Source of the DNA: Macrosoma leucophasiata
Taxonomy: Eukaryota > Arthropoda > Insecta > Lepidoptera > Hedylidae
NCBI GenBank assembly: GCA_036365455.1
Contig: JAWQUS010000004.1
Span: 9,555,501-9,619,500 of the forward strand
Direction of reading: 5' to 3'
Length of the DNA stretch: 64,000 bases
The notes beneath the pieces were generated by a model. That model made no database searches. It was given only the letters and a program-made list of their open reading frames with translations, and was not told where the DNA came from. The translations under genes and the position numbers were made by a program. Positions 21,560 to 54,790 of the stretch are shown here, piece by piece (position 1 is the stretch's first letter; each line of letters begins with the position of its first letter).

Positions 21560-22740
21560 TATTAATTTCCTTCTTCTGATTTCTTCCTTTGGTAGTGATC
21601 CGAGTATTCCGAGTGCTGTCGACGAAATGATCGGCAGCTATCGACATCGTACTTGGAGAGCATTGAGTCTCGAGTTCGCTCGCCAGGCATTCGGACTTTT
21701 CGAAGTCATCGAAGGCTGGCGGTTGGTTAGGGCGAATGAGGGGAGGCATGGATGCCTCGTTAGGGGATTTGAAGCATTTGAAAAGCCTCCAGTACTCTGT
21801 ATGAGAGGGATTAAGGTCAATGTTTTTTTGCTCCCAGCGGCCGTTATAGAATTCCACCATGCATTTCTTGGCCTGACGTTGCCAGTATCGCATGGTGGAT
21901 TTTCTATCGGCCGTTGGGGCAGAGTAGTAAGCTCTGGTAGTTGCATTCCTTTCCCTCACTATCTCCAGTACGTGTTCAGGGATAACGGCGTGACTGGGTA
22001 CAGTCGCGGGTTTTTCCTCTGAAAATCCGTCTACGACAGATTGTACGTGATTAGTGAGAGTAAGGATCGCACTATTGACTTCGTCAGTGGTCTCTATCAG
22101 GGAGGGGATCGAATGTAAGTCTGCGGATATGGTGGCGGCCAACTTGGATCTCACTTGAGACCAGTCGGTCACCACTCTCATCGGGATGTCGCTACGACCT
22201 GTATCAGTGGGACCGCTATGGGTGATAAATTCTATGATAACAGGTCTATGGTCAGAGTCTAACTCGTGTAGCACTCGTGTATGTCGGGTCGTCCCATGCT
22301 GTCGTCATAACAATAGTGGGTGGGTTCGAGTGACGGCTCCTGCCACTATGACGGAGTCGCCAAGCTTGAATAGACGATCTAGGTCGCCTACTAAGAGATC
22401 GCGTTGGGGGGATAGATACGCCGACACTATAGTGATCGGCTGATGACCGGTCATCGCTAATAGGCAAACTGAGACTTCAATGTTCTCCAGGTCGTCGGGG
22501 GAGGGGAGAGGCGTGCAATGCAGCGTCCTCTTGTAATATATAAGGGTGCCCCCGAGGGCACCGTCTGTACGATCGTTTCGTACTAACCTATAATTGGGTT
22601 ACGGCGGGCGGGTTTTAAAAAAGTCTCCTGGATGAGGAAGACATCAATATTTTTGTCGCGGAGAAATTCTCCCAGCTCATCGCGGAGGCCTGACATGCCA
22701 TGGCGTTAAAAAACCCTATTCTAAGTGATTAGGCGAGGAG
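21560..22740 (-). pseudogene. Jockey-like non-LTR retrotransposon fragment (endonuclease to RT linker)
   Basis: On the minus strand the sequence shows the APE endonuclease motif DVFLIQETFLKP near 22630, ITIVSAYLSPQRDLL near 22420, and ELDSDHRPVIIEF near 22250. These carry the family's catalytic Glu and the SDH box. The linker before reverse transcriptase follows (to about 21560). Most of the central endonuclease is deleted, a stop and frameshifts are present, and the RT palm is missing. It is a dead copy. Confidence 0.8.
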
Positions 22741-23240
22741 GGTGTGTCCTATTGGTGAGCCCTAAGCTTGTATCGCCCTCGGCCAATCTTAATGTGCCGA
22801 GGGGCCTTAAGGTAACGTCTGTCTGTCAGTACTTGTAGACTGCCGTACAAGTACTGACAACTGACAGACATGGGGTCACTCCAAATGCCTCTGTTCTAAC
22901 CGTACACTTCCGATTTCGCTTTAGCCTGAAGGGCGCAGCAACGTCACGGGTCTTCGTTTAGTCGGTTTCGTTGGCACTGTTAAGTTTCAGCCAACTTGCC
23001 CTGAGGGGGCCAACTTGACGAAACTTCGGTATTGATAGAAACGGGATAAACCCTAATTCCACGAAACACGGCGGTCGGTCAAAGGACTGACCGTCGTTAT
23101 CGGTAATTAGGGCGGCGATTCGCCGAATTACAAGAACAATAGCACTCGCGATAACGCTCTACCTGAAGGGAGAGCGCGAACAATGGAAGCGTGCGTTCGA
23201 GACGAGCGCACGAACCGGAATGTTTTTTTTTTGTACCGGC
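22741..23240 (-). repeat. Probable 5' leader of the Jockey-like element, with hairpin
   Basis: This is non-coding, GC-richer sequence continuous with the endonuclease fragment. At 22818-22869 a hairpin pairs GTCTGTC and TCAGTACTTGTA with TACAAGTACTGA and TGACAGAC. The A-run near 23225 (minus) may mark the element edge. Confidence 0.4.
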
Positions 23241-23299
23241 CGTACAAACCTGCCCTACTTTTATTCCAAAATCTCAAGGTCATCGAGATTAAGACAACC

Positions 23300-23410
23300 T
23301 CTGGTGATTGGTTGTTGGTTCAAGTAACCAATCACGAGAGATATTTAAATTTCAAGTAAACAACTTTTACTATCGATGATTGGTTGATTCGAACAACCAA
23401 TCAGCTATTA
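23300..23410. repeat. Two CCAAT-containing short palindromes
   Basis: GTGATTGGTT...AACCAATCAC (about 23308-23339) and TGATTGGTTG...CAACCAATCA (about 23379-23405) are two inverted repeats with 10-bp stems, each built from ATTGG/CCAAT. They lie near nothing coding. The rest of 23411-23660 is AT-rich. Confidence 0.6.
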
Positions 23411-23666
23411 GATCTATTTGGCCAATTAAAATCTCTATGTATCTCAGATCATTACCGAAAGGAAACAAACGACATCAAAAATCTTTATTTTCAGATAAAA
23501 TAAACACATTACAACTATAAAACCTACATTACATAAAACTATTACAAATGTTCAAAGATACAAACAGAAGTCAAGAGAAACAAACATATTCAAAAAACTA
23601 TAAAATTATACACGAAAAACTGTTAAATTATATTTTATTTTTAAAGAAAAATGGAAAGAAAAATTT

Positions 23667-23742
23667 GACTTCAGGCGAGGCTCGAACTCGCGACCTACTG
23701 GGAATCTAGTCCAGCCGCTCTTCCAATTGAGCTACTGAAGCC
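23667..23742 (-). ncRNA. tRNA-like repeat with flanking conserved sequence (copy 1)
   Basis: The minus strand folds as a near-cloverleaf: acceptor CTTCAG/CTGAAG, D arm GCTC/GAGC with A box TAGCTCAATTGG, and T arm GCGAG/CTCGC around TTCGAGC. The anticodon loop is nine nt (ACTAGATTC) instead of seven. At least 70 nt upstream and 40 nt downstream are also repeated at the other copies, so this is a tRNA-derived mobile or repetitive element, probably not a functional tRNA gene. Confidence 0.7.
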
Positions 23743-24387
23743 CTGCCCGATTTGTCAAATCTTTCCTTCACATCTATTGCATTGCTTTATGGTATATATG
23801 TTAAATTATACAAAATAAAGTAATATTAAACACAAACGAGCTTTAAGTGACACAAGACTATTAATTACACTCTAAATTACACAAATATTACATAAAAAAG
23901 ACAAAATCTAAAAATAGAAGTTATACAATACTCTAACGCTATTGGTCACTTAAGCACTATCTACGTTCCGACAACGTATACTATTGTGTACTATGATGTC
24001 GATGACTACACAACGCTATTGTTCTATGTCGTCTACGCGCTGACAACGTATACTATTGAGGACTGTATGGTCGATCACTATCAAAACTGTTTTTTAATCA
24101 CAAACACTGTACACTATTCACGAGCGTCCTGCACAGTATTCATTTAATCTATATTAATGTGAATGCATTTTTCGACTAAAAAGACTATAACATACGTACT
24201 ATTTTCCTCATAAATTCTATTATTCAATTTATCAAACATTAATTATTCAAATTATTACAATGTAATTTTAATTGTTTATTGGTCAAGGAATATTGATTAG
24301 ATGTTTAGAGGAAATCAAGGTTAAGGAAAATCAGAGATAATTTATTAGTATCTTGATATGTATTGGAATCTCATACATTTATAATTG

Positions 24388-24575
24388 ACTAGCTGTTGCC
24401 CACGGCTTCGCCCGCGTGGATGTCGTTTTATAAATAACTAAGTAGCCTATGTTCTTTCTCAAAGTCAGCTCTATCTCTGTACCAAATTTCACTAAAATCG
24501 GTGCAGTCGTTTGGACGTGAAAAGGTAACAGACAGACAGACAGAGTTACTTTCGCATTTATAATATTAGTAGGGA
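24388..24575 (-). mobile_element. Short Helitron-like non-autonomous element, intact ends
   Basis: On the minus strand it starts TCCCTACTAATATTATAAAT and ends CAACAGCTAGT. It therefore has 5' TC, 3' CTAGT and a GC hairpin (GCGGGCGAAGCCGTGGGC) just before the end, with A at the 5' flank. A (CAGA)n run is internal. There is no ORF. Confidence 0.65.
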
Positions 24576-24959
24576 TTATAATGATATTTTATTAATTGTT
24601 TTCTTGTGTAAATTAATGAGTTACATCAGTATAGCTGTAATTTATCTTTTCGTTGTTTATATTTTTTGTGAAAAAGTTTTTATTTGAGAAATTGAATACC
24701 AGGCGGAACACCTTTCCGCCTGATGGCCCATTATAAATAGATTACAAGCTCTTTATGGTCGTATATTTTGCACAAGTTAATGTTCCATTCAATATCTGTT
24801 TAAAGGACATCATGTGATAAATATATCGGTCCTAGTACGGATGTAATGAATGTTGTGTTATACTTCGCAGCGCCTTGAACTTGGCCTTATTTGTAACATA
24901 ATGTGTTTGTTAGGTATTGAACACGATTTATATTTTAAAACAGACGTAGACAGCATCCT

Positions 24960-25880
24960 AATAATTACACAAATAAGGGGGCAGAGCAGCTTGTGGCGAG
25001 CTGTTGGTGAGTAGCGACACCACCCCCGACAGAGCATCAGGTCTCTCACCTCTGGCTTGCCTTCATTGGCCGGTCAGAGTGGGGCGCTAGAAGTATGGCA
25101 TTTGCAGAAATTTAGATAATAGGCTGTTGTCTAAATTTCTGGAAGAGCCATACACTCGGGGGTGGAAGTGTCTAAAGGCATAATAGCGGGGAAGCTCGCT
25201 CCGAGCTCGAGATTACTCGCTCGTGATGGTGAAACCGGGGCCACACCTCTCGACACCCCCAGCCTCTCTCAACAGTGTTGCCCCCCGTCGACCATCGGGT
25301 TGGCTGTCTGGGGGGCCCACCAAGGAGAGGCGAGTCACCGTCTGCCTAAAGTAGGATTCGATAATGTTAGAGGTTGAATATAGGCAGGTGCCGGATCTCA
25401 CTCCATAGGCCCAGCCAGCTAGTCTCCTCAGTTCACCCACATAGCCCAAAGTTTGGCGAATCATTTATCATTACATTAGTCCCATTATATTCTGCGGGGT
25501 CTGTCTGTGTCTGTATTAACTATTGATGCAGCCAGAGAGAGGTCCCGCCGAATATAACCCATTACAAAGTAGATCAAAATTCTCGAAAGGGCCTCTACGT
25601 GTTGGACCCCCCATGTCCCCCGCGCAAGCCTGACAAACTCCCCGGTGAATCTTAGCGTGCACGGCGCCTCCAACCTCACAAACTGGATTCACGCCCTCGC
25701 TGGGTCGAGGGCAGGCCCGCCCGGGCAGGAAGAAACAACCTCGAGGCCCGCTCCGCCGCTGCGCGCTAGCGCGCGCATCAGCGACGTCAGTTCAATGGCA
25801 ATCAAGCCTGACAAAGGTCCGGGATTCAAATTGGACCCCGTGCTGACGAGAAACAAAAATAAAATTGAGGAAAGCTAATT
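24960..25880. other. GC-rich segment, unresolved (probably retroelement-derived)
   Basis: This block is much richer in GC than its AT-rich surroundings. It contains an ATTTAGA...TCTAAAT inverted pair at 25105-25140, the run GCGCGCTAGCGCGCGC near 25765, and short open frames on both strands (for example 25162-25377 plus, 25213-25464 minus). None shows a recognisable domain. It does not encode the missing N-terminus of the neighbouring moira gene. I cannot name it. Confidence 0.4.
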
Positions 25881-26235
25881 CGTTTCACTACTGCGTCTTT
25901 CATTAGTTACTGGCCTAAAATGTTAGATTTTCACATCACAAAATGGCATGCCTGATCCAAAAAACGAATATTTTCCTTAAGTAAAATAACATTGAACTGC
26001 TAGTGAAAGTTAGTAAATAAACTTTGTCCATTTACGTTTTTGTGTGAAATTTCTACCACTGGGTGTGGTGAAAGAACCCTCAAAAATTGTATGTAACGCA
26101 TTTGCATTGAGATCTTTGATTTTTGTATAGATCTGTATAGGCAGCAGAATTACTTACTATCCTGAACTGAACGCTTATTTGCATCGAAGTCAGTCAACAA
26201 GTCACTCGCTTAACCTGACACATTGTTTATTCCAG

Positions 26236-48255
<22,020 letters not shown>

Positions 48256-48372
48256 GACGCGCTCTCGCCCCCGCCTCCCCTGCCACCCCTGCCGCCCCCG
48301 CCACCCCCGCCCAGCGCGCGCGCGGTCTCGGTGCTGCCCGGGTCGTCCATGCACTACATGCCACACGCATAG
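48256..48372 (+). other. In-frame proline-rich extension after the moira stop
   Basis: The 38 codons after the TAG at 48253-48255 stay open and encode DALSPPPPLPPLPPPPPPPS followed by a short tail ending SSMHYMPHA, then TAG at 48370-48372. Family members end in proline-rich tails, so this reads as former or conditional coding sequence: stop readthrough, a nonsense change (for example GAG to TAG), or a base error. Confidence 0.5.
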
Positions 48373-49395
48373 GATATTACGCGGCTCTAAAGCGGCGATG
48401 TTGATCCACGTAGATCTCCAGCCGCAGACAGTCACACTCACGATATACTTTTAGGTTGAACTCATGCTGGCGTAGAATCTACCTGTTACTGCGAATCCTG
48501 TTTTTCAACTACGATACGTGGCGACCTGGTGACGCGCGACTTTGTGCGAATACTCTCACATCAGTAGATCGGTACTGTGCTATGTCTGGTTTTGTCAGAG
48601 TCAATATACTATAGGCAAGAAACATGTCACGTCGCGACGCTACGACTCTGCACCAATGTGAATTGAGTCTGGTATCTCACTCCTATAAATTGTAATGGTG
48701 ATAATTATTCTGGACGATAATACATACGCTTACCTCCCAGTGGAAACGAAGCCCTATATCGAGGACTCTAGAATAAAGATATTGACCCTCGTGGATGAGC
48801 TTTGCAACACTTACTCTTTGGGCATGTCCTACTGGTACCACCAGCAAATAGCTGGTGCAACCCATTTCACAGTCGATGCTGAAGTAAATGACTGTTATTG
48901 TTAAATCTGACTGAAAATACTAAAATGCATCCGAGCCTTATTCGAACCAACTATGATTGACAAAGATTGTCCATGTCCTAAAATATAAATAAGCGACCCG
49001 ATAACGTATACCCAATCAGTGATTTTAAAAAAGTATTTTTTAACAGTTACACACTTTTAACCTATTCAGAAACCTAATTCCAAGAGAAATATTGAAGACT
49101 TTTATGTTTCTTTATGAGAGTCTTAATTTGCGTTCAATTTTCTTAAAACGACAACAAAAGGATGAATGACTATTCAGTTGTTTTGCCGCGTCTTAAGGTA
49201 TATCTATCGAAAATGAAGGCTTAATCTAAGATTTTCTCAAATGGACTCAATTTGCGAATTGGATTCCCATACTAATGTCTATATAACCTACAGATATTTG
49301 TCTTCGGGCTATACAGACATTACCTACATCTGTTTTCACTATCCTTATATTGTATTATAATAATTATAAAAATAAAATATGGTCTATGCCGGTTT
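48373..49395 (+). other. Probable 3' UTR and flank of moira
   Basis: No exon or repeat was recognised. AATAAA hexamers occur near 48772 and 49370, the latter about 40 bp before an A-run at 49397. A 69-codon frame at 48695-48904 has no recognisable domain and is not called as a gene. Confidence 0.4.
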
Positions 49396-49616
49396 AAAAA
49401 AAAAAAACCTAGTTGGAACGATTAGTGTAAACGTGTATCCTTAATATTTATCTTAAAATTATACGTTTAGCTAAGTAAGTGTACATGTGCGGATAAGAGT
49501 TTTCTTTATTAGGTTATTTTGAATAATAAATTTCATATTTCTTTGAGTGATTGTTATTTATGGATTAAAACTTGTCTGTAACTAGCTTATGTTACATTTC
49601 GTCTATGATGAAGCTG

Positions 49617-49940
49617 AAAGGAGAAATGTATGGATCTTGGGCCCGCCCCATGTACACTATATTGAGAGATGAAGCATAAAATACTCAATCATTTTCAGCT
49701 ATTCAAATCGTTTAATAAATCTTCAATTATTTGTCGCAAGTATATTTCGAAAACAAGAATGTCATAGTAGCGATATGGCAACATATTGCTGTCATACAAA
49801 AAATTACGTAAAATAAATATTTCCGACAAAAAAACAACGATTCAAATTATTTTTTGAGTATTTTTCCATGATTCTACGTATTTTTCTCTATCTTTTGATA
49901 TAATGTACAAGGTGCGGGCCCAACGTGGAACTTCTCCTTT
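49617..49940. mobile_element. MITE with AAAGGAGAA termini, uninterrupted copy
   Basis: Inverted ends AAAGGAGAA...TTCTCCTTT, with TCTTGGGCCCGCCCCATGTA on the left and TGTACAAGGTGCGGGCCCAA on the right (imperfect ~35 bp). The interior has AACAAGAATGTCATAGTAGC. 324 bp, non-coding; it is the reference for 18836-19559. Confidence 0.8.
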
Positions 49941-50316
49941 TATTATAATTAATTTATGTATTCCGTTTGTTCTCATAAGATCTGGATTGTAATCGAATGT
50001 TTGATTACGATGGGTGTATTTCCAAAACTGTTTTTGTTCTAATAAGAAAATGGTCGTAGGTGATAAGACAAGTAGGAGTAGCTTATGAATAACACCCTAA
50101 TCTGTAATTTTACAGACATTTTAGAAACAATTATGTTATCATTGAATATGTAGATGTAGATGGTAATTAGTAGCAAACTAATTAGCTAACAATCTTTTAA
50201 CCTCGACGCGAAATTATATTCGGTAAATCAAAAAAAGATAAGAAAATAGCGTACTTTCCGTAATCTCGGCTTAATAGGTATTTTATTGCAGAAAACAAAT
50301 TCATATCGGGCTCATC

Positions 50317-50695
50317 TATACTAATATAATGAAGAGAAAACATTTGTGTTTATGTAGGTATGTTTGTGACGATTTCACACAAAACTTAGTAGAATGTCCC
50401 ATTTCCTCTTTTACAAACTGATAACATAGAAGTGAGGAACAGAAAAGGAGGTTGTAATACTAAATAGTTTTATAAGTGCCAGAGATGTAAAAATTTTATT
50501 CTATTATTTTTTAAGTCTCATTGTAAAAGAACTTATATGTTTGTATGAGATTAAAATAAAGATCTTTAAACCTAACTATCGGAACGATTTTAAAAATTCT
50601 TTCACTATAAGAAAGCTGCATCTTTACTAGAGACATAGGCTATATTACATGCTTGCACTTGTGCGAAGCCGGGGCGAGCCGCTTGCTATATATAA
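50317..50695 (+). repeat. Helitron-like element, interrupted and with degraded 3' end
   Basis: Starts TCTATACTAATATAATGAAG. The middle has AACGATTTTAAAAATTCTTT and AGAGACATAGGCTATATTAC, and the end is GCGAAGCCGGGGCGAGCCGC where CTAGT is expected but mutated. About 150 bp of unrelated AT-rich sequence is inserted. From 49941 to 50316 nothing was recognised. Confidence 0.5.
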
Positions 50696-51134
50696 ACGCA
50701 AAAGTCATTTTGCTTTCTCTTGTAATTTTTTGAAAACCTTTCGATCAATTACCCATAGGCTTAGTCGTGAACGTAAGACAGAGTTACTTTTGCATTTATA
50801 GTATAGATCAAGAAATATCTTCAACAGTAGTAATAAATAACGTCAGGATTAAAAATATCGTACAGCATATATAAGTCGATCTATTCAAAAGGAAACAAAA
50901 CAATTATTACTCTAGCGTTAGAATTATACTGAGTAATTATTATATAAGTTATAGGCTACACTAATTAATATTACGCTATTGTAAGTCTAGATTTTATTAA
51001 CCATAACATTTGAGTTATGAATAAAACTTATCAAGTGAAGGCATTGTTTTACTCTTGTAACTAATTTGTTACATGTTTGCTTATTTCTTCAACGTTTACA
51101 TTTCGTGAATAATATGCAATGTTTTTTTCTTAAA

Positions 51135-51660
51135 ACGTAACCGGCGTATCGTTGGTGTTTGATTGTACATTTTGAATGCTTGCATTTATATCTGCCTACC
51201 CCTTCGGGGATAACAGGCGTGAAGTTAAGTCTTTTTTTTGTGCTTGAGCCCCAGTGACGACGTTCGTTTAAGTAACGGAGTGTCAACGCGTGATGTTTAA
51301 ATCCAGTGGGACAATGGTAAACACGGTTAAGCAGTGCAGAATTTTTTTTGCAACTGCAATCGTGTTCTAGTCAGAATAAAATATTTTTTGTTTTATGTAA
51401 TGAAGGGGGCAAACAAGCATGCATTTCACATTGATGTTAAGTGATGACTGCAGCCTATAGACACCCACACAAAGACCACAGGTCAAAATGCAGATGCGTT
51501 GCCACCCCTGAATCCATAGTTGTTGTGTCTCTGTGATAGTTATTACGGGGCCATGCATTACCATCTAACCGGAACACGATAGATGTGTATAAGCTGCAGT
51601 ATTTATTGACTTACCATCATGTGAACTGTAAAGTTGTACGGAGCGGTCGCCGTCACTCGC
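51135..51660. repeat. SINE-B tail followed by family-A repeat
   Basis: 51135-51230 is a SINE-B tail (AAAACGTAACCGGCGTATCG, GCCTACCCCTTCGGGG). 51240-51300 and 51395-51585 contain family-A pieces (ATGCAGATGCGTTGCCACCC, GGAACACGATAG) in minus orientation, plus a short plus-oriented tail to 51640. The interval 50696-51134 is AT-rich without features. Confidence 0.6.
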
Positions 51661-51849
51661 CGAACTGGACTGCTAAGACGAACTCGCGTCAAGCTGTGAA
51701 GCTAGTATTCCAATGTCGTTATCGACGTAGGTACCTAATTTAGCGTTCGTCAATAATTTCTTTACACTTCAAAGTTATTTTGTATTTATTTTTTCTACTA
51801 AAATATCGAGTTAATTTCTCGGATCGGGGAGTAAGTTTTTTTTTTTCAT

Positions 51850-52500
51850 TATAGTACATGCTCCACAGTGCAAAGGTCACAATAGTTATTGTTCCGAGGG
51901 CCACCTGATGGACAGTGGTCACTGTCGCCTATGGACATATGCAACACCAGGTGAATTGCCAACGCCCTGCCAGCAATGAAGAGCTCTTTTGACGCCATTT
52001 TTGAAGAACCCCATATTGTAGCACCGATGGAACACCTCTGAAGGAAATTCGTTCCACAATTTGCACGTTCTAGGCAGGAACGAGAGCCACACCGTTGAGC
52101 ACTGTCAGGTATCCAGTCAATGAGGGGGTACCTTCTCTCTTCGGCGGGTAGTGCGGTGTAGGAAACGAGACGGTGGCACCATATTATACCATTAATGATA
52201 CGAACGGCGCGTCTTTGTAGAGAGTCAAGTGGACCAAGTTGATATTTGGGGCTACCGTCCACAAATGAAAGCAGTATTCAAGATGAGGCCGCACTTAGGC
52301 TATATAATAGCTGCAATAATTGGCCCAGAGTGCAATACTGCCTCGCTTTGTTAAGCACCCCCAACTTTTTGGATGCCAATTTGGTCTTGCACTCAATGTG
52401 ACTCCCGAATTGCACTTCGTTCGATATATGTATCAACACCCAGGATACCGATACTGTTACTACCAACGACGAGCGGAGTGCCCTAGGACTGTGGTGCTAC
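51850..52500 (-). pseudogene. Non-LTR retrotransposon, C-terminal RT fragment
   Basis: Minus-strand frames read FGSHIECKTKLASKKLGVLN and ARQYCTLGQLLQL (about 52420-52310), then DGSPKYQLGPLDSLQRRAVR (52262-52190), the usual C-terminal region of Jockey/CR1-type reverse transcriptases. Frames are shifted between the blocks and both ends are lost. Confidence 0.75.
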
Positions 52501-52699
52501 CATGAATGAGGCTTTTTTAGCGGTCAACGCGTTTGACCGTTTACCATCAACGATACATTAGTTTATAAAACAGTCAAATTTTCGACTTGTTTATTTCGTG
52601 ATATAATCGATTATGTTGATAACGATGTTTGTTGTTTGCAACGATCAACGATTGTTAATCATTAATCAAATTTATCTTATAATATAATAATTAATCGTT

Positions 52700-52865
52700 T
52701 GTAGTATCTAGGGATCAGGATAAAGTTTTTCTTGGAGGTAATTTGAACCCAGGGATCCACCTACAAAACTTTTTAGGTAAATGATCTTTGTTCGTCTATA
52801 GAAAACGAAATAATAACTCTAATATATCTATCATTTTTTTTCTTGCCGGGTCAGCTAGTATATTA
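52700..52865 (+). repeat. Helitron-like 3' end fragment
   Basis: Ends GCCGGGTCAGCTAGT at 52859, a CTAGT terminus, preceded by a short non-coding body. The 5' boundary is not defined. Confidence 0.4.
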
Positions 52866-53090
52866 ATATAAAATTTACATTCGCAATACTACGTAACAAT
52901 TTAAGGGGGTGGGCAGGAGGTCTTAGAGGCATATACTACGAGTGATCACCGGAGGGGGCGGGGAGAGGGATCGAAAATCATGAAAAAAATAAAACGTAGT
53001 AGGTAGTTTGGGTATGTGCCCTATACTTAGGTTAAATGACAATAAGATGCTCGCTACTCTCGTAAGCGGTGCGAAAGGCCAAAACAATAA

Positions 53091-53142
53091 GCATAGAGCA
53101 ACACGGGCCACCGGCCGCGGCGGGTGCCGGGTGCTCTATGCA
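53091..53142. mobile_element. Minimal foldback of the CATAGAGCAACACGGG family
   Basis: GCATAGAGCAACAC and its partner GGTGCTCTATGC lie only about 25 bp apart, around a GGCCACCGGCCGCGG core. It is an extreme deletion derivative of 53774-54514. Confidence 0.65.
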
Positions 53143-53773
53143 GATAAACGATAGGCGGTCGGTTCGCTGCTCACCGAGACGCAGGTTTTAGGCAACCAAA
53201 AAATTGTAAGAGTAGGTAAGTAGATCTTGTATTTGGGCCATCGAATCGCTGAATGCTACCCGCGATTGGTTATCGTCTGTACCTACACCAAAGGAGTAGG
53301 TAGGCCTTGGGATATTACATGTAGATATAAAGGGGTAGAATCGCTGTACCACTCAAACCCAAGCAATATTTTTCTCAGTGAGTGAGAAAAATCTGATGTA
53401 CGGAACCTATTTCCAGTTGCCCTTGTTATAAGGTTAGTGTTATACGCCGCGTCACCGTGACACTTGAAATGCTCATTTTTCATAAATTTAATCGCTCATT
53501 CTTGGTCTAATTCTACAGATGTTTAGCAACAAACGCCATTGTCAGCTGCTTTGAATAGATTTGTGTATAAAAGACAAGGCACTATTTTCACAACATTGAA
53601 TTTCATGTCTATGTCTGCAGTTATTAGCGTTTAAGTGCTTTTTTTTTATTTTTAAAATGTTGCCTAGAATATATTTTTTTATTTATATGTGTTATATTGC
53701 TACTTGTTTTAAACCAACGAATGGTTCGTCGCACTACTATAAAATTTCAACGGTAAGTCAATTATATTTCGTG

Positions 53774-54514
53774 CATAGAGCAACACGGCCCACCGGGCGG
53801 CCGTGGCGGACCGGCGGGGAGAAGCTATACCGTTACCAATGCAAAACAGTCTGTAATTTTTTGCGGGGTGAAATTTGAGTGACACACACAACTCAGTTGC
53901 TCGACCGATCCGCGTATCGTGTAATAGTCGTAACACACGTTCAGATTTGGTACGGAGCGGACAGTGGATTCGGTATGCTCCGACCCAAATCTGGCCGACC
54001 AAATCCGCGCGAGCGGACCGCATCCAACTTGATTAATAATAATTGGGTATGTCCGCCGGACTCCTCTCTACACACGACCAGATTTGGTTCGGAGCGTACC
54101 GAATCCGCTGTCCGCTCCGTACCAAATCCTCCGTACCTATCAGTCCGCCCGACGGTGTTGTTTCAATCAGTCCGAAACAACACAACCGATATTATCGTAC
54201 TTTTGAGTTTTTAAGAATCAAATAATAATTTTGTAATTAAAATGACTACATATAGGTAAAGCCATCTTTTTGTAAATTTGATGTGGCAGATCTCTTTTTA
54301 CAGCAAAAAAAAAACTGAGCATATCGGCATTTTTTAGGACGTCAGTTCAGTTGCACAACTAGATTTGATTTAGTCTAATGAGCAGTCCGGCTGCAACTAG
54401 TTTTTATTACACGCATAGGACCACTTGGGCTTGTACTTTGACAGAGGGAAAAGCCTGCATATGGCTACTCCCCTCTGGTCCGCCGCGGCCAGTGACCCGT
54501 GTTGCTCTATGATT
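53774..54514. mobile_element. CATAGAGCAACACGG-family DNA element with nested palindromic element
   Basis: Terminal inverted repeats GCATAGAGCAACACGG (53774) and CCGTGTTGCTCTATG-like (ends 54514) bracket 740 bp. Inside, 53940-53992 (GATTTGGTACGGAGCGGACA) and 54078-54128 are ~50-bp inverted copies of one another, each itself partly palindromic, suggesting a second foldback element nested in the first. There is no transposase. Confidence 0.65.
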
Positions 54515-54669
54515 CCGTGGGTAAGTTGTAATTATAGGTATTTATTTAATTTAGTATGACTTATAACTAAGTACATAGTTATTTATTTACTATGTATTCC
54601 ATTAATCAGTTATCTAACGAAATAACCAACTAACATTGAGAAATGATCCAAATGATCTTTATTTTCTGA

Positions 54670-54790
54670 CATCGGTAGAGCTCCAGTGACGGAGCTCAAG
54701 AGCGTTGGCACCATCGCAATGCTCCTAATCTACTTGCCGTTACGTGATAGCGTTCGGCGAGATATTGCTCAGAACATGACAATGTTCCGG
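54670..54790 (+). repeat. Family-A repeat, 5' part
   Basis: GGTAGAGCTCCAGTGACGGA, AGCGTTGGCACCATCGCAAT and CTACTTGCCG identify the head of family A. It is cut off by the adjoining GC-rich retroelement sequence. Confidence 0.65.
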
